Below, piece after piece: positions 17,390 to 26,242 of a DNA stretch of 64,000 bases. Origin of the DNA: Roseovarius aestuarii (lineage in GTDB: Bacteria; Pseudomonadota; Alphaproteobacteria; Rhodobacterales; Rhodobacteraceae). The notes below the pieces were generated by a model. It did not search any database and was not told the DNA's origin. It saw nothing but the letters and a program-made list of their open reading frames with translations. The DNA lies in assembly GCF_019966515.1 (NCBI RefSeq), contig NZ_JAIMIB010000020.1:1-64000 (forward strand). Direction: 5' to 3'. A program made the position numbers and the translations under genes. Each line of letters opens with the position of its first letter. Position 1 is the stretch's first letter.

Positions 17390-20300
17390 TTAGCAGTTTG
17401 TCCTTAATCGAAGAAGCTGCTCGACCCTCGAGACAAGATGCTTGAGGCCGCTCGATTGCTGCTCGGCCGCTTGGTTTGCAGCAAGCTCGAGGTTTTTGAG
17501 AACCAGCGTAGAAGACCAGCCGCCTCGATTGAGCGCCTCGGCTTTCAGAATCCGGAGGTGGACATCGAACCACTGTTCCTTCGTTCGCTCGGAAACCGAT
17601 AGCCCCTGATCGCAAGTAGCAATCGTCTGGTCCCAACGCTCTTCGGCAAAATCCGCTTCTGCCAGGAAGAGATGGTAAATGGGCGTGAAGATGTACTGTT
17701 CCTGCTCCTTCGCGAGTCGAAACGCGAGCTGGAGCGACGCGCGGCCACGGTCGATCTCGCCGTACTGGACATGCGCGCCGCCCAGAAATCCCAGGCCTAC
17801 TGCTCGGAACGACGGCGCCCTGTGCCCCTCGGACATCGAAACCACCTCGCTCGCGCAATATCGGAGCCGCTCACGATGCCCGAGCAGCAACTGTGGAATG
17901 CAGCCGCCATAGACCATGGCGATGAAACGATTGTGCACGCTAGCGGATGCGTTGCCTTCTTGGATAACCTTGTCGCTGAGCCGTTCGGCATCTGACGCGT
18001 TCCCCCCATGCCATGTTGATATGGCAAGCTGTGCGCGGGTGTTGAGGAGCCGGTTTGACATCAGATCGCGTACGCCGCCCTCTACCTTTACCTCCGCGAG
18101 CGTCGCCAGAGCTATTCGTCCGTGTCGATCGGCATCTCGAAACCGTCCAAGAGCATTATAAATGCCGACAACCGAGCGATGGGCATTGAAGACATCCTGC
18201 GGCGTCAAGATCTCCTGCGTCAGCGTACGCTCCATATACTCCTCGGCAATATCGAGTGCACGTTTGAATTCTGCCCGGTTGAAAAGACATGCAATCAGAC
18301 CTCGTATTATGACATCGGCGTTCTTGGTCGACCCGGTCTCCTGCATGAGCGCGCGACACGTCTCAAAGGCATCACGGGTTTGGCTCGCGCCATAACCGAA
18401 AATTGCGAAGCTCGACTGCCCGTATAGTACCCATAGGTCGAGCGCGTGCGCGCTCGACGCTTTGCCGGTGCGCGCCAGAAGGTCTAGCGCTCGCTTCGAG
18501 CTACAGGACGCTTCAAAATGGGCATGCCGTCTCACCGATTTCATGCTGGCCCTGAAGTAGTACTCGATTGCCTCGTCGAAGATTTCCGCGCGCTCGAAAT
18601 GCTGCGCGACGATTTCAGGATGCGCTTCGGCAAATGCCTGCGACCCGGAGAGGAGCGTAGACGCTATCCGCCGATGCAGTTCATGCCGATGGCTGATCAG
18701 GAGAGTTTCGTAGATTACCTCCTGAAGCAGCGCATGTGTGAATATATAGGTCGTGTTCGCCGGCGTGCCGTGGCGGCTGATCAGACCCGCATCGATACTC
18801 CGGCTCAGCACCTCGCCGATATCGGGTCCCACATCGTCCAGGATCTCGCGCACGAGGTCAAGCGTGAAGGTCCGTCCAACCGCTGCGCAAGCCTGTAGGA
18901 ATCGTTTCGCAGGGCCGAGGCGATCGATCCGCGATACGAGCGAGGCGCGTAGCGAGTTCGGCACATCGACCGCGCCCTGCAGCGCGCCTGCATCGAGGGT
19001 GCACTCACTTTTGGCCTCGATAGTCGACCGTGCGAGTTCCTTGGCGAAGAGTGGGAATCCGTCAGAGCGGTGGACGATGGCGTCGATCTCCGTCTCTGTC
19101 AGCCGGCCTTGCGGATCAGAGTAGCGCACGAGAGCAGAACAGTCCCGCGGATGCAACGCGGTGATCGCGATGTGGCGGATCCGATCCTCGTCGCGCAACA
19201 TCGAATGGAGCGGCAGTCGCGATGTCATGAGGACGAGGATAGGCAAAACCGAGATCCGCACTAGCAGGTTGTCGATGAGCTTGAGAGTTGTATCATCGAT
19301 CCATTGGATGTCTTCGATTAGGATGAGAAGCGAGGCGTGGGTCGAGACACTCGCAACATAGTCGAGAAAGAGCGTCGTTACGTTAGCGAGACGCTCCTCT
19401 GGTATGGTCTCTCCCCGGTTCGAAGTCGACAATGCCGGGTCGAACAGAGCAGACAACTCCGCATCGATCGCCGCAATGGCCGGATCAAGGCCGCGCCCGT
19501 GCAATCTTTGTGATGCCGCGCTAGAGGAACTGGAGCCGAGCGGGTTCTCCCGCTCGCCAATACCGAAAAGCGCTGCGATGGGAAAGAGGCTGCTGTGGAT
19601 ATGATCGCGCAAACAGGACATGCGGATGATTGAATGCTCTTCGCCGTCGATCAGGTCGCCCAACTCCTGGACAAGCCGTGTCTTACCGATTCCGGCGTCG
19701 CCTGACACCACGAGTGCTTGCCCCTGGCCTTCGCGAGCGTCGCGCCAGGCCGAGAGAACCGACGCGCATTCGCCCGGCCGGCCGATGAGGGGCGCAGGCT
19801 TGCATGTGCCGGCCGTTTGCTCGCCGACAGTGGCGCTCGTCTCGCCTATGACCCGCCAGACTGGAACCTCTGCGGACAAGCCCTTAGGGCGGTGGAAGCC
19901 AAGATACTCAAGATCGAATAGCTCCTCGATCTCCGCCTTTGTCGTGGCGTCGATCAGGAATTGGTTCGACTCCGCGAGCTCCTGCAATCGGGCGGCAAGG
20001 TTGGGGGTGAGACCCGCCATGAAGCCTGATAGTCGAGCGCACTCGTCTGCCATTTCTCCGACTACGGTCAGGCCTGTAGCAATTCCGATCCGGATCGATA
20101 AAGGCTCACCGTCCGGCTTCTTAAGCGCGTTGCAGGCCTTGACGATTGCCAAGCCGGCCCGAATCGACCGCGCCACTTGATCTCCATACCCCACGGGCCA
20201 GCCAAAGCATGCAAGGACGCCATCGCCTTGATATTGCTGCGTATACCCGCCAAATGCGTCAAGATATCTTCGGGTGGTAGACAGAAATTCGTAACAGAGC

Positions 20301-20713
20301 TTCTGAAAGGACTCGGGGTCCATCCGCTGGGACATCTCGGTCGAGCCGACCAAGTCGCAAAAGAAGACAGTGAGTTGGCGGCGCTCAAAGGGAAACGGTT
20401 CCGCCTCAGGACTGCGATCAGTGAGCGGGTCTCCGCGAAGTTCGGCAATAGCGGAGCCCAGTTTCCGGCGCGCGCCAATCGACAGCCCCATCTCCACGAG
20501 GTCAGCTTCCGTGATGCTATGCGCTACATCGATGTCGATCTCGTTCGCTCGAAAGAGCGGCTCGTACGTCTCGAGACCGTGGCGTGTCAACCATCGACCG
20601 ATCGACCGGTGCGGGCTAATTCTCCGGAATGTCAGGCTGTTCTTGCGAATAGAGGCCATGACACTAGGAGCCACATCCTTGAAGCGACGGCCAGCTGGAT
20701 GAAATCGACGCAA
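17390..20713 (-). CDS. Class III adenylate/guanylate cyclase with SAM domain, AAA ATPase and TPR-like region
   Basis: This 1107-residue protein has a SAM domain (about 36-93), then a class III cyclase domain (about 110-290) with both metal aspartates, Asp120 in FFCDLVGST and Asp164 in QYQGDGV. TPNLAARLQ carries the transition-state Asn238 and Arg242. A STAND-type NTPase follows, with Walker A GDAGIGKT (338-345) and a Walker B-like LILIEDIQWID. A long helical, TPR-like C-terminus completes it. The fusion resembles large mycobacterial and rhizobial cyclase regulators. A Crp/Fnr protein lies 7 kb away and could read the product. The 3' end abuts the IS1182 remnant, so the last residues may be altered. 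Confidence 0.88.
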   Translation of the reverse strand: MRRFHPAGRRFKDVAPSVMASIRKNSLTFRRISPHRSIGRWLTRHGLETYEPLFRANEIDIDVAHSITEADLVEMGLSIGARRKLGSAIAELRGDPLTDRSPEAEPFPFERRQLTVFFCDLVGSTEMSQRMDPESFQKLCYEFLSTTRRYLDAFGGYTQQYQGDGVLACFGWPVGYGDQVARSIRAGLAIVKACNALKKPDGEPLSIRIGIATGLTVVGEMADECARLSGFMAGLTPNLAARLQELAESNQFLIDATTKAEIEELFDLEYLGFHRPKGLSAEVPVWRVIGETSATVGEQTAGTCKPAPLIGRPGECASVLSAWRDAREGQGQALVVSGDAGIGKTRLVQELGDLIDGEEHSIIRMSCLRDHIHSSLFPIAALFGIGERENPLGSSSSSAASQRLHGRGLDPAIAAIDAELSALFDPALSTSNRGETIPEERLANVTTLFLDYVASVSTHASLLILIEDIQWIDDTTLKLIDNLLVRISVLPILVLMTSRLPLHSMLRDEDRIRHIAITALHPRDCSALVRYSDPQGRLTETEIDAIVHRSDGFPLFAKELARSTIEAKSECTLDAGALQGAVDVPNSLRASLVSRIDRLGPAKRFLQACAAVGRTFTLDLVREILDDVGPDIGEVLSRSIDAGLISRHGTPANTTYIFTHALLQEVIYETLLISHRHELHRRIASTLLSGSQAFAEAHPEIVAQHFERAEIFDEAIEYYFRASMKSVRRHAHFEASCSSKRALDLLARTGKASSAHALDLWVLYGQSSFAIFGYGASQTRDAFETCRALMQETGSTKNADVIIRGLIACLFNRAEFKRALDIAEEYMERTLTQEILTPQDVFNAHRSVVGIYNALGRFRDADRHGRIALATLAEVKVEGGVRDLMSNRLLNTRAQLAISTWHGGNASDAERLSDKVIQEGNASASVHNRFIAMVYGGCIPQLLLGHRERLRYCASEVVSMSEGHRAPSFRAVGLGFLGGAHVQYGEIDRGRASLQLAFRLAKEQEQYIFTPIYHLFLAEADFAEERWDQTIATCDQGLSVSERTKEQWFDVHLRILKAEALNRGGWSSTLVLKNLELAANQAAEQQSSGLKHLVSRVEQLLRLRTNC

Positions 20714-20862
20714 AAAGCCCCATGTCTTTCGGCTGTAGGATCATCGCTGCCAAACCAGACCATGTCTGCATTGGTTGATACTATGTCGCCTATTCTCTCC
20801 CCTGACAAGGAGCATGTAGCGGCGGCAAGTCTTTGAGCCGAGAGGCAGCGAGCCAGCAAACC

Positions 20863-20903
20863 GGTATCACCCCTTGTAAAAAGTGCTTTATTGGTGTGAT
20901 ACC
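20863..20903. promoter_or_regulatory. Inverted repeat in the divergent promoter region
   Basis: GGTATCACCCC (20863-20873) and GGTGTGATACC (20893-20903) are inverted copies with one mismatch, 19 bases apart. They lie between the cyclase and the secreted-protein gene, 20 bases before the latter's start and next to a TAAAAT that could be its -10. Operator-like, regulator unknown. Confidence 0.45.
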
Positions 20904-20923
20904 TTTCTGGTAAAATAGCGCTC

Positions 20924-23395
20924 ATGCTCCGATGCGCTTTCTCAATCACCGTAGGAATTTTGATTTGCTCCACGGCGTATTCTCAGGAATATCAATTCGT
21001 TGCTCCGCCTCCAGGGCCTTATATCGCAGATCCGGCGACGATCACGGAGCTCGATTGCTATCCGATCGAGACAACTTGCCAAACATCGTTGAACTTCGTT
21101 CATCTCATCGAAGAACAGACTAGGGTGATCCGGCAGGAACCGACGTTCAAGTTAGCGCATGAAAACAATCTGCAAGGTAACCCGTTCAATCTTCCGCAGA
21201 TGGCCGCTGTCACGAGCACCATTAAGGACGATCTCACCGAGCTTCGCTACACGCGTAGCGCGCCCGATCCGCAGATGAACCTCGACTTTCTGACAGACCC
21301 GAAGTCGACTGTGGAGCTTGTGGGCGTCGTTAATCGGATGGACCGTCAGTTCCTTCGAGGACGCTCGGCGAGCATCTGTGGCGAGATTAGCGTAATCTAT
21401 CGTTTTACGTACAGCATCCGCGAGGGCAGCCAGAAATCGCGCCTACCGGCGACACTCAACCTCGTCTTCCCTGCGGCCGAGAAGCCCGAGGACTGCCAGC
21501 CGATGGCGAAACGCTGGCTCACCTTGTTGAACAGAAGTGTGGCTCCGGCATCGGCCGCAAAGGAGGCTGTGTTCGAGATGATTCGTAACCCGGCCCAATC
21601 ACCCTTTGCGTGGCTAGACGGCCCGAACATCTCGCGCCTAGAGCTCAACATACAAGCGTATCGCAAGCCGGCCGATTCGGATCCGAGCGACTTCGGAACC
21701 GAGGCGATCTATTTGCTTCGCGTGTTTACATGGAACGCGGCGACCAAGGAATTTGAGATCGCATCGCTGCCGAACCAGATCGACCGCAACTCGCTAACCT
21801 GTACTGCTGCGGACTCGGATGCGCTCTGCGAATTCAAGCGCGAGAATCGCACAAAACTCGTGGCGTTCCTCCAAGAGCCCGAGAGCGTAGCCGCGCTCGA
21901 CCTCGGCATCATAAGCATCGATCCGGCACTCGGGCTGTTGTCTAAACGGGCGATCTCGGTCTCACCCGGAGGCATGCATCGGTCGGAAAACCAAAGTTAT
22001 TGGAACGCGCTCGGCGCGCCAGAGCACGCAATCATCCACGATGACGAGATTGCGGAAGCGATAAAGGCGGCAGAAGTTGCGGGCGTCACGCTGCGCTTCA
22101 TCCAGTCGACCGACGATTTTCGCGCGCGGTTGAATGAGAGCACCTGCTCCGGCTGCCATCAGACCCGCGCGATCGCAGGCTTTCATTTTCCCGGCGCGGA
22201 TCGGGAGGGGACGCATGCCTCCAACTCAGTCTTGCTGCCAGCGTCGCCACATTTCTTCGGCGATATCCCGCGCCGAATCGATTTGATCCGCAAGATCGCC
22301 TATGGTGAGACGCTGACGGACGAGGACCTGCTGAATGGATACAGCGCGCGCCCGCTGGCGCGGTACAAAGATGCGCTAAGCAGGACCCAACTGATCGGCG
22401 GCTGGGGAGGCACATGCGTCATCGAGGCCTCGCAATCCGAGAGTGCGCGCAAGTGGAGCTGCCAATCGGGGCTCGTCTGCGAGCAGGTGTTCCGCTCAGA
22501 CGGCATTCCGGGGATTGGTACATGCGTGCCGCCAAAGGATCAGCGAAAGATCGGAGACCCTCTCCAGCACGGTACTGTTTCGACAGATATCTTCAGTCGC
22601 GATCTTTATAAGCGCACAAAGCCGGAAGTAATTCCGGCACCCCAAAACCCTATCCTGCGGGAGACGCGCATCTTGCCGAAATTTCTCCCTAGGGACCCGC
22701 CGCCGGGGAATTCCTATTATGGCGGCCATCAGGAGTTCTACATCGGACTCAGCCCCCGCATGCATCCGGCTTGTCAGCTCAAAGAGGGGGAGACTGGATA
22801 TCTGCCAGCGCCGATGGAATGCCACGATGCCCGGCGCGACTTCCTGACGGGCGGTTTTCCCGCTGGCAGCCTTCGGCTGTCAGAATGCTCCAACCTGCCA
22901 GAGGAGGCGACCTGCGCACTCACCGCATCGAGTGGCTTCAACGGATGCATCGCCGCCATTGGGGAGCGCCAGACTATGCCCGATGCCGACTGGAAGAATT
23001 ATGTGTACTCTGTAAATACCTGCTTCGAGATCTTCACCTCCTACAGCGGCGAGCGAGCCTGCGACTTTGCCAACCCTTGCCGTGACGACTATATCTGTGC
23101 GAAGCCAATGGAGTATGATGGGTCTACGTTCCAGGAGCGTCTAGAGCGGCTTGTGTTTTTCCCGCGTGAGCGCCCAGCTGGCGTGGACGTCTCGTACTTC
23201 GAGGATATAACGGGCCGCCGCTATGACCCTGCTGCCTATGGCCAGAAGCGTCCGGACGACAAATGGGCCGCGCGTGACGATCAGCGAGGTGTCTGCATCC
23301 CGCCCTACTTCGTGTTCCAGTTCCGATCCGACGGGCATCCCGCTCCGCCGCCGCCAAGTATTACACTGCGGCCCTTCTACTCGGGGCCGCGGTAA
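20924..23395 (+). CDS. Large secreted protein with a CxxCH motif
   Basis: The 823-residue product starts with a signal peptide (MLRCAFSITVGILICSTAYS) and is rich in cysteine in its mature part. One haem-type or metal motif CSGCH occurs near residues 407-411 (STCSGCHQTRAIAGFHFPGA). A Cys-rich region is spread over the last 330 residues. It may be a periplasmic or surface cytochrome-like protein or a disulfide-rich hydrolase. No named family is recognised. Its stop overlaps the start of the amidase gene (TAATG), so the two are translationally coupled, which ties it to cell-wall work. Confidence 0.7.
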   Translation: MLRCAFSITVGILICSTAYSQEYQFVAPPPGPYIADPATITELDCYPIETTCQTSLNFVHLIEEQTRVIRQEPTFKLAHENNLQGNPFNLPQMAAVTSTIKDDLTELRYTRSAPDPQMNLDFLTDPKSTVELVGVVNRMDRQFLRGRSASICGEISVIYRFTYSIREGSQKSRLPATLNLVFPAAEKPEDCQPMAKRWLTLLNRSVAPASAAKEAVFEMIRNPAQSPFAWLDGPNISRLELNIQAYRKPADSDPSDFGTEAIYLLRVFTWNAATKEFEIASLPNQIDRNSLTCTAADSDALCEFKRENRTKLVAFLQEPESVAALDLGIISIDPALGLLSKRAISVSPGGMHRSENQSYWNALGAPEHAIIHDDEIAEAIKAAEVAGVTLRFIQSTDDFRARLNESTCSGCHQTRAIAGFHFPGADREGTHASNSVLLPASPHFFGDIPRRIDLIRKIAYGETLTDEDLLNGYSARPLARYKDALSRTQLIGGWGGTCVIEASQSESARKWSCQSGLVCEQVFRSDGIPGIGTCVPPKDQRKIGDPLQHGTVSTDIFSRDLYKRTKPEVIPAPQNPILRETRILPKFLPRDPPPGNSYYGGHQEFYIGLSPRMHPACQLKEGETGYLPAPMECHDARRDFLTGGFPAGSLRLSECSNLPEEATCALTASSGFNGCIAAIGERQTMPDADWKNYVYSVNTCFEIFTSYSGERACDFANPCRDDYICAKPMEYDGSTFQERLERLVFFPRERPAGVDVSYFEDITGRRYDPAAYGQKRPDDKWAARDDQRGVCIPPYFVFQFRSDGHPAPPPPSITLRPFYSGPR

Positions 23396-24777
23396 TGTCG
23401 GGCACCAGCGATCCTTGGGAGATCGAAGAGTTCGAACTCGACGAGCGCAGCGAGAACATGCAGATGCGGTTTCCCCATCCGGAGCCTTTCCCGCAATTCG
23501 GCCCCGACCCGGCGGCCGGCCCGCAGCCGAGCCACTTGGAGACGGATGGTCGCGCGGGCCACAAAGTAGTGGTGGCGAACCGGGCGCTCTTCGGCTCGGG
23601 GAAGCGGCTGGAAGGCGTGCCGGACTGCGCCGTAGTGATCGGAACTGTACAAGCCACTACCAACGCTCACGGGAACGCGACGCTCGATCTCTCAGCACTG
23701 ACAGATGGCCATCACGGACTGAGCGTCACGCCATCGCCCGCGCAGATGCAGGACGGGCCGCCGGGGCCTGGTTTGCCCACCGATCCGAACGTTGAGCGGA
23801 TTTGGGACACGTTCTTAGGCAGCGTTGAGCTAGCGGGTGGTCGGGTGGTGGCGGCCGACCCGCCGGAGTGGATCGACTATTTGGTGCATGGCCATATCCG
23901 TATAGGGCTGAAACCCAAATGGATGCGTTGCAGGGGTTTCGAGAAGCGCCCACACCCCATCGACACAATCGTCATCCATCACACCGGCGATACCAATCCC
24001 GGCAAGGACGCGTATTGGTTCCTGTATGGAGGGGTTGTGTCAGTCCATTATCTGGTGGCACCCGACGGCGGTATCTACAAGATGATCGCCGAGGATAAGC
24101 TCGCCTGGCATGCCGGTCGGAGCTATTGGCTGGGCCGCGAGGAGTTGAACGCCAGTAGCATCGGGATCGAGATGACCCATGCGACCGGCGACGAATATCA
24201 GGGGGCCCAAGTGGATGCGACCGTTGCGCTCGTGGAACGACTGCTCGAGGCCCATCCCGAGATCCCGCGTGAGCGCGTGGTAGGGCATAGCGATGTCGCC
24301 TTAAACGCGCGCAATAAACGCCCACCAACGCTGCACGGCCGTAAATCCACAGATCCGGGATCCGCTTTCCCTTGGGAGCGGCTCGAAGCCAAGGGCATCG
24401 GCTTGATCGCAAAAGCGGAGACGCCTGATCCCCAGATTTATGGCGGCTACTTTGCACTTGTTAGCGATGGCGTATTACACCGCGGCGATAATGACGCAAC
24501 CCATACCTATGGCGGCGAGCGACTGCCGTCGGTCTCGGGCGCGGTCGAGGAACTGCAGCGCGACCTCTCGGAAATTGGCTACTATTGTGAGCCATTCGAC
24601 GGCATTTTCGGGCTAATCACAGCGAGGGCACTTCAGATGTTCGAGCAGCACTACTATAGCGGGTCTCGGCGCACGGGTCCCGACCCGTGGAACAGTGGCG
24701 ACGGAAGGCTCGAGTGGCGCACTGCCGAGCTGATCAAGAGCGTCAAAATCAATGTTGTTGGTACTTCCATCGCATGA
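23395..24777 (+). CDS. AmpD-like N-acetylmuramoyl-L-alanine amidase
   Basis: The 460-residue protein has an N-terminal region without a signal peptide. An Amidase_2 domain follows (about 185-345), with the zinc histidine in IVIHHTGDT near residue 195, LAWHAGRSYW, and the late GHSDVA...GRKSTDPG block that supplies zinc ligands plus the catalytic Lys. About a dozen residues are inserted between GHSDVA and GRKSTDPG compared with AmpD. The C-terminal part (VEELQRDLSEIGYYCEPFDG) matches a peptidoglycan-binding repeat. It would cut the bond between muramic acid and L-alanine. It is coupled to the upstream secreted protein and followed by a Mur ligase. Confidence 0.85.
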   Translation: MSGTSDPWEIEEFELDERSENMQMRFPHPEPFPQFGPDPAAGPQPSHLETDGRAGHKVVVANRALFGSGKRLEGVPDCAVVIGTVQATTNAHGNATLDLSALTDGHHGLSVTPSPAQMQDGPPGPGLPTDPNVERIWDTFLGSVELAGGRVVAADPPEWIDYLVHGHIRIGLKPKWMRCRGFEKRPHPIDTIVIHHTGDTNPGKDAYWFLYGGVVSVHYLVAPDGGIYKMIAEDKLAWHAGRSYWLGREELNASSIGIEMTHATGDEYQGAQVDATVALVERLLEAHPEIPRERVVGHSDVALNARNKRPPTLHGRKSTDPGSAFPWERLEAKGIGLIAKAETPDPQIYGGYFALVSDGVLHRGDNDATHTYGGERLPSVSGAVEELQRDLSEIGYYCEPFDGIFGLITARALQMFEQHYYSGSRRTGPDPWNSGDGRLEWRTAELIKSVKINVVGTSIA

Positions 24778-24817
24778 GTTGAGTACCAGCAGTGAGTACC
24801 AGCAATAGGAGAGCGCG

Positions 24818-26242
24818 GTGACCGAGCGACGGCGGTATTTCTTCAGCGGCATCGGCGGCAGCGGGATGCTTCCGCTCGCCACGTTGGTGCATCGGCAGGG
24901 ACATATCGTCGAGGGATCGGACCGGGCCTTCGATCAGGGGCGGACCGTCGAGAAATCGGATTTCCTACGACGCCTTGGTGTACAGCTCTTCCCGCAAGAC
25001 GGTAGCGGTGTCTGCCGGTACGACCAAGTCTTGGTGACCTCCGCGGCGGTGGAGGACACGGTTCCGGACGTGATGGCAGCAAAGGCGCTCGGCGCTGGTC
25101 GACTTCGACGGGCTGACCTGCTCGCCGAGCTCTTCAACGCAGCGCCCCACAGCGTCGGGATCGCTGGCACAAGCGGCAAATCGACAACGACCGCGATGAT
25201 CGGCTTGATAATGCATCGTTGCGGTCTCGAGCCGATTATCGTAAACGGCGCGTTTATGAAGGACTTTACCGACGTCGCCGACCCTTTCGGGAGCGTCGTC
25301 ATCGACGGGAAGGAACACTTCGTCAGCGAAATTGACGAGAGCGACGGCTCGATCGCAGCCTACACTGCATCCATCGCGGTCCTGACAAATGTCGCTCGGG
25401 ACCATAAGCCGCTCGAGGAGCTGCGGGAGCTCTTCGGTGGTTATCTCGCACGGGCCGAGGCGAGGGTGGTCAATCTCGACGATCCGGAATCGCGGGCACT
25501 GGCGGCAGATCTGCCAAAGGCGAGCTTGCGGAGCTTTGGCATCGAGGCGGAGATGGCTGATCTCGTTGCCCGAGACATCAAGCATGATGCCGAGGGACTC
25601 ACCTGCCTGCTTTGGCAAGCGGGGGACGACCGGCCGGTACCGCTCAGCCTCGCCGTCCCTGGCACTCACAATCTCTCTAATGCTTTGGCGGCGCTCGCTA
25701 CGGCCGCGTTCTGCGGCATCCCACTCTCGGCAGGCGCGCAGGCGCTGGCAGCATTTAGCGGGCTCCGGCGTCGGCTCGATATCGTGGGCAAGGCCCGTGG
25801 AGTCTTGGTAATCGACGATTTCGCGCACAATCCTCACAAGATCCAGGCGAGTCTCGCCTGCCTCCATCAAAGGCCAGGGCGTCTCTTGCTGCTCTTCCAG
25901 CCTCATGGCTTCGGGCCGCTTCACCATTTGATGGACGACTTCATCGATGTGTTCATCGAGCATTTAGCGCCAGCGGACTTCTTGATCGTCACTGAGCCCA
26001 TCTATTTTGGTGGCACGGTAAACCGCGATTTGAGTATCAGCCAGCTCGTAGATCCCTTGGTTAACCTTGGGCGGGATGCAATGGTCGTCGGTCACCGCGA
26101 TGCTGCGATGGAGCCCCTGCTGGCGCGGGCACGAGCGGGTGACAGGGTAGTCATAATGGGCGCGCGCGATGACGAGCTCGCGGACTATGCCTCGCGGCTT
26201 GTCGGTATGTTGGAGAAGGGATCCGTGATCTTCGGCCAATAG
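24818..26242 (+). CDS. Atypical MurC/Mpl-like Mur ligase
   Basis: The 474-residue protein has the Rossmann start FSGIGGSGMLPLATL of MurC/Mpl enzymes. It has the ATP loop GIAGTSGKSTTTAMIG (about residue 113), SEIDESDGS, the late GTHNLSNALAALA and an FAHNPHKI motif related to Mpl FAHHP. It should join an amino acid or peptide to a UDP-muramic acid type substrate using ATP. Key loops differ from housekeeping MurC: TNVARDHKPLEE replaces TNID-DH, and HNP replaces HHP. Its place 40 bases after an amidase, rather than in a division cluster, points to recycling or a specialised product. Confidence 0.8.
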   Translation: MTERRRYFFSGIGGSGMLPLATLVHRQGHIVEGSDRAFDQGRTVEKSDFLRRLGVQLFPQDGSGVCRYDQVLVTSAAVEDTVPDVMAAKALGAGRLRRADLLAELFNAAPHSVGIAGTSGKSTTTAMIGLIMHRCGLEPIIVNGAFMKDFTDVADPFGSVVIDGKEHFVSEIDESDGSIAAYTASIAVLTNVARDHKPLEELRELFGGYLARAEARVVNLDDPESRALAADLPKASLRSFGIEAEMADLVARDIKHDAEGLTCLLWQAGDDRPVPLSLAVPGTHNLSNALAALATAAFCGIPLSAGAQALAAFSGLRRRLDIVGKARGVLVIDDFAHNPHKIQASLACLHQRPGRLLLLFQPHGFGPLHHLMDDFIDVFIEHLAPADFLIVTEPIYFGGTVNRDLSISQLVDPLVNLGRDAMVVGHRDAAMEPLLARARAGDRVVIMGARDDELADYASRLVGMLEKGSVIFGQ

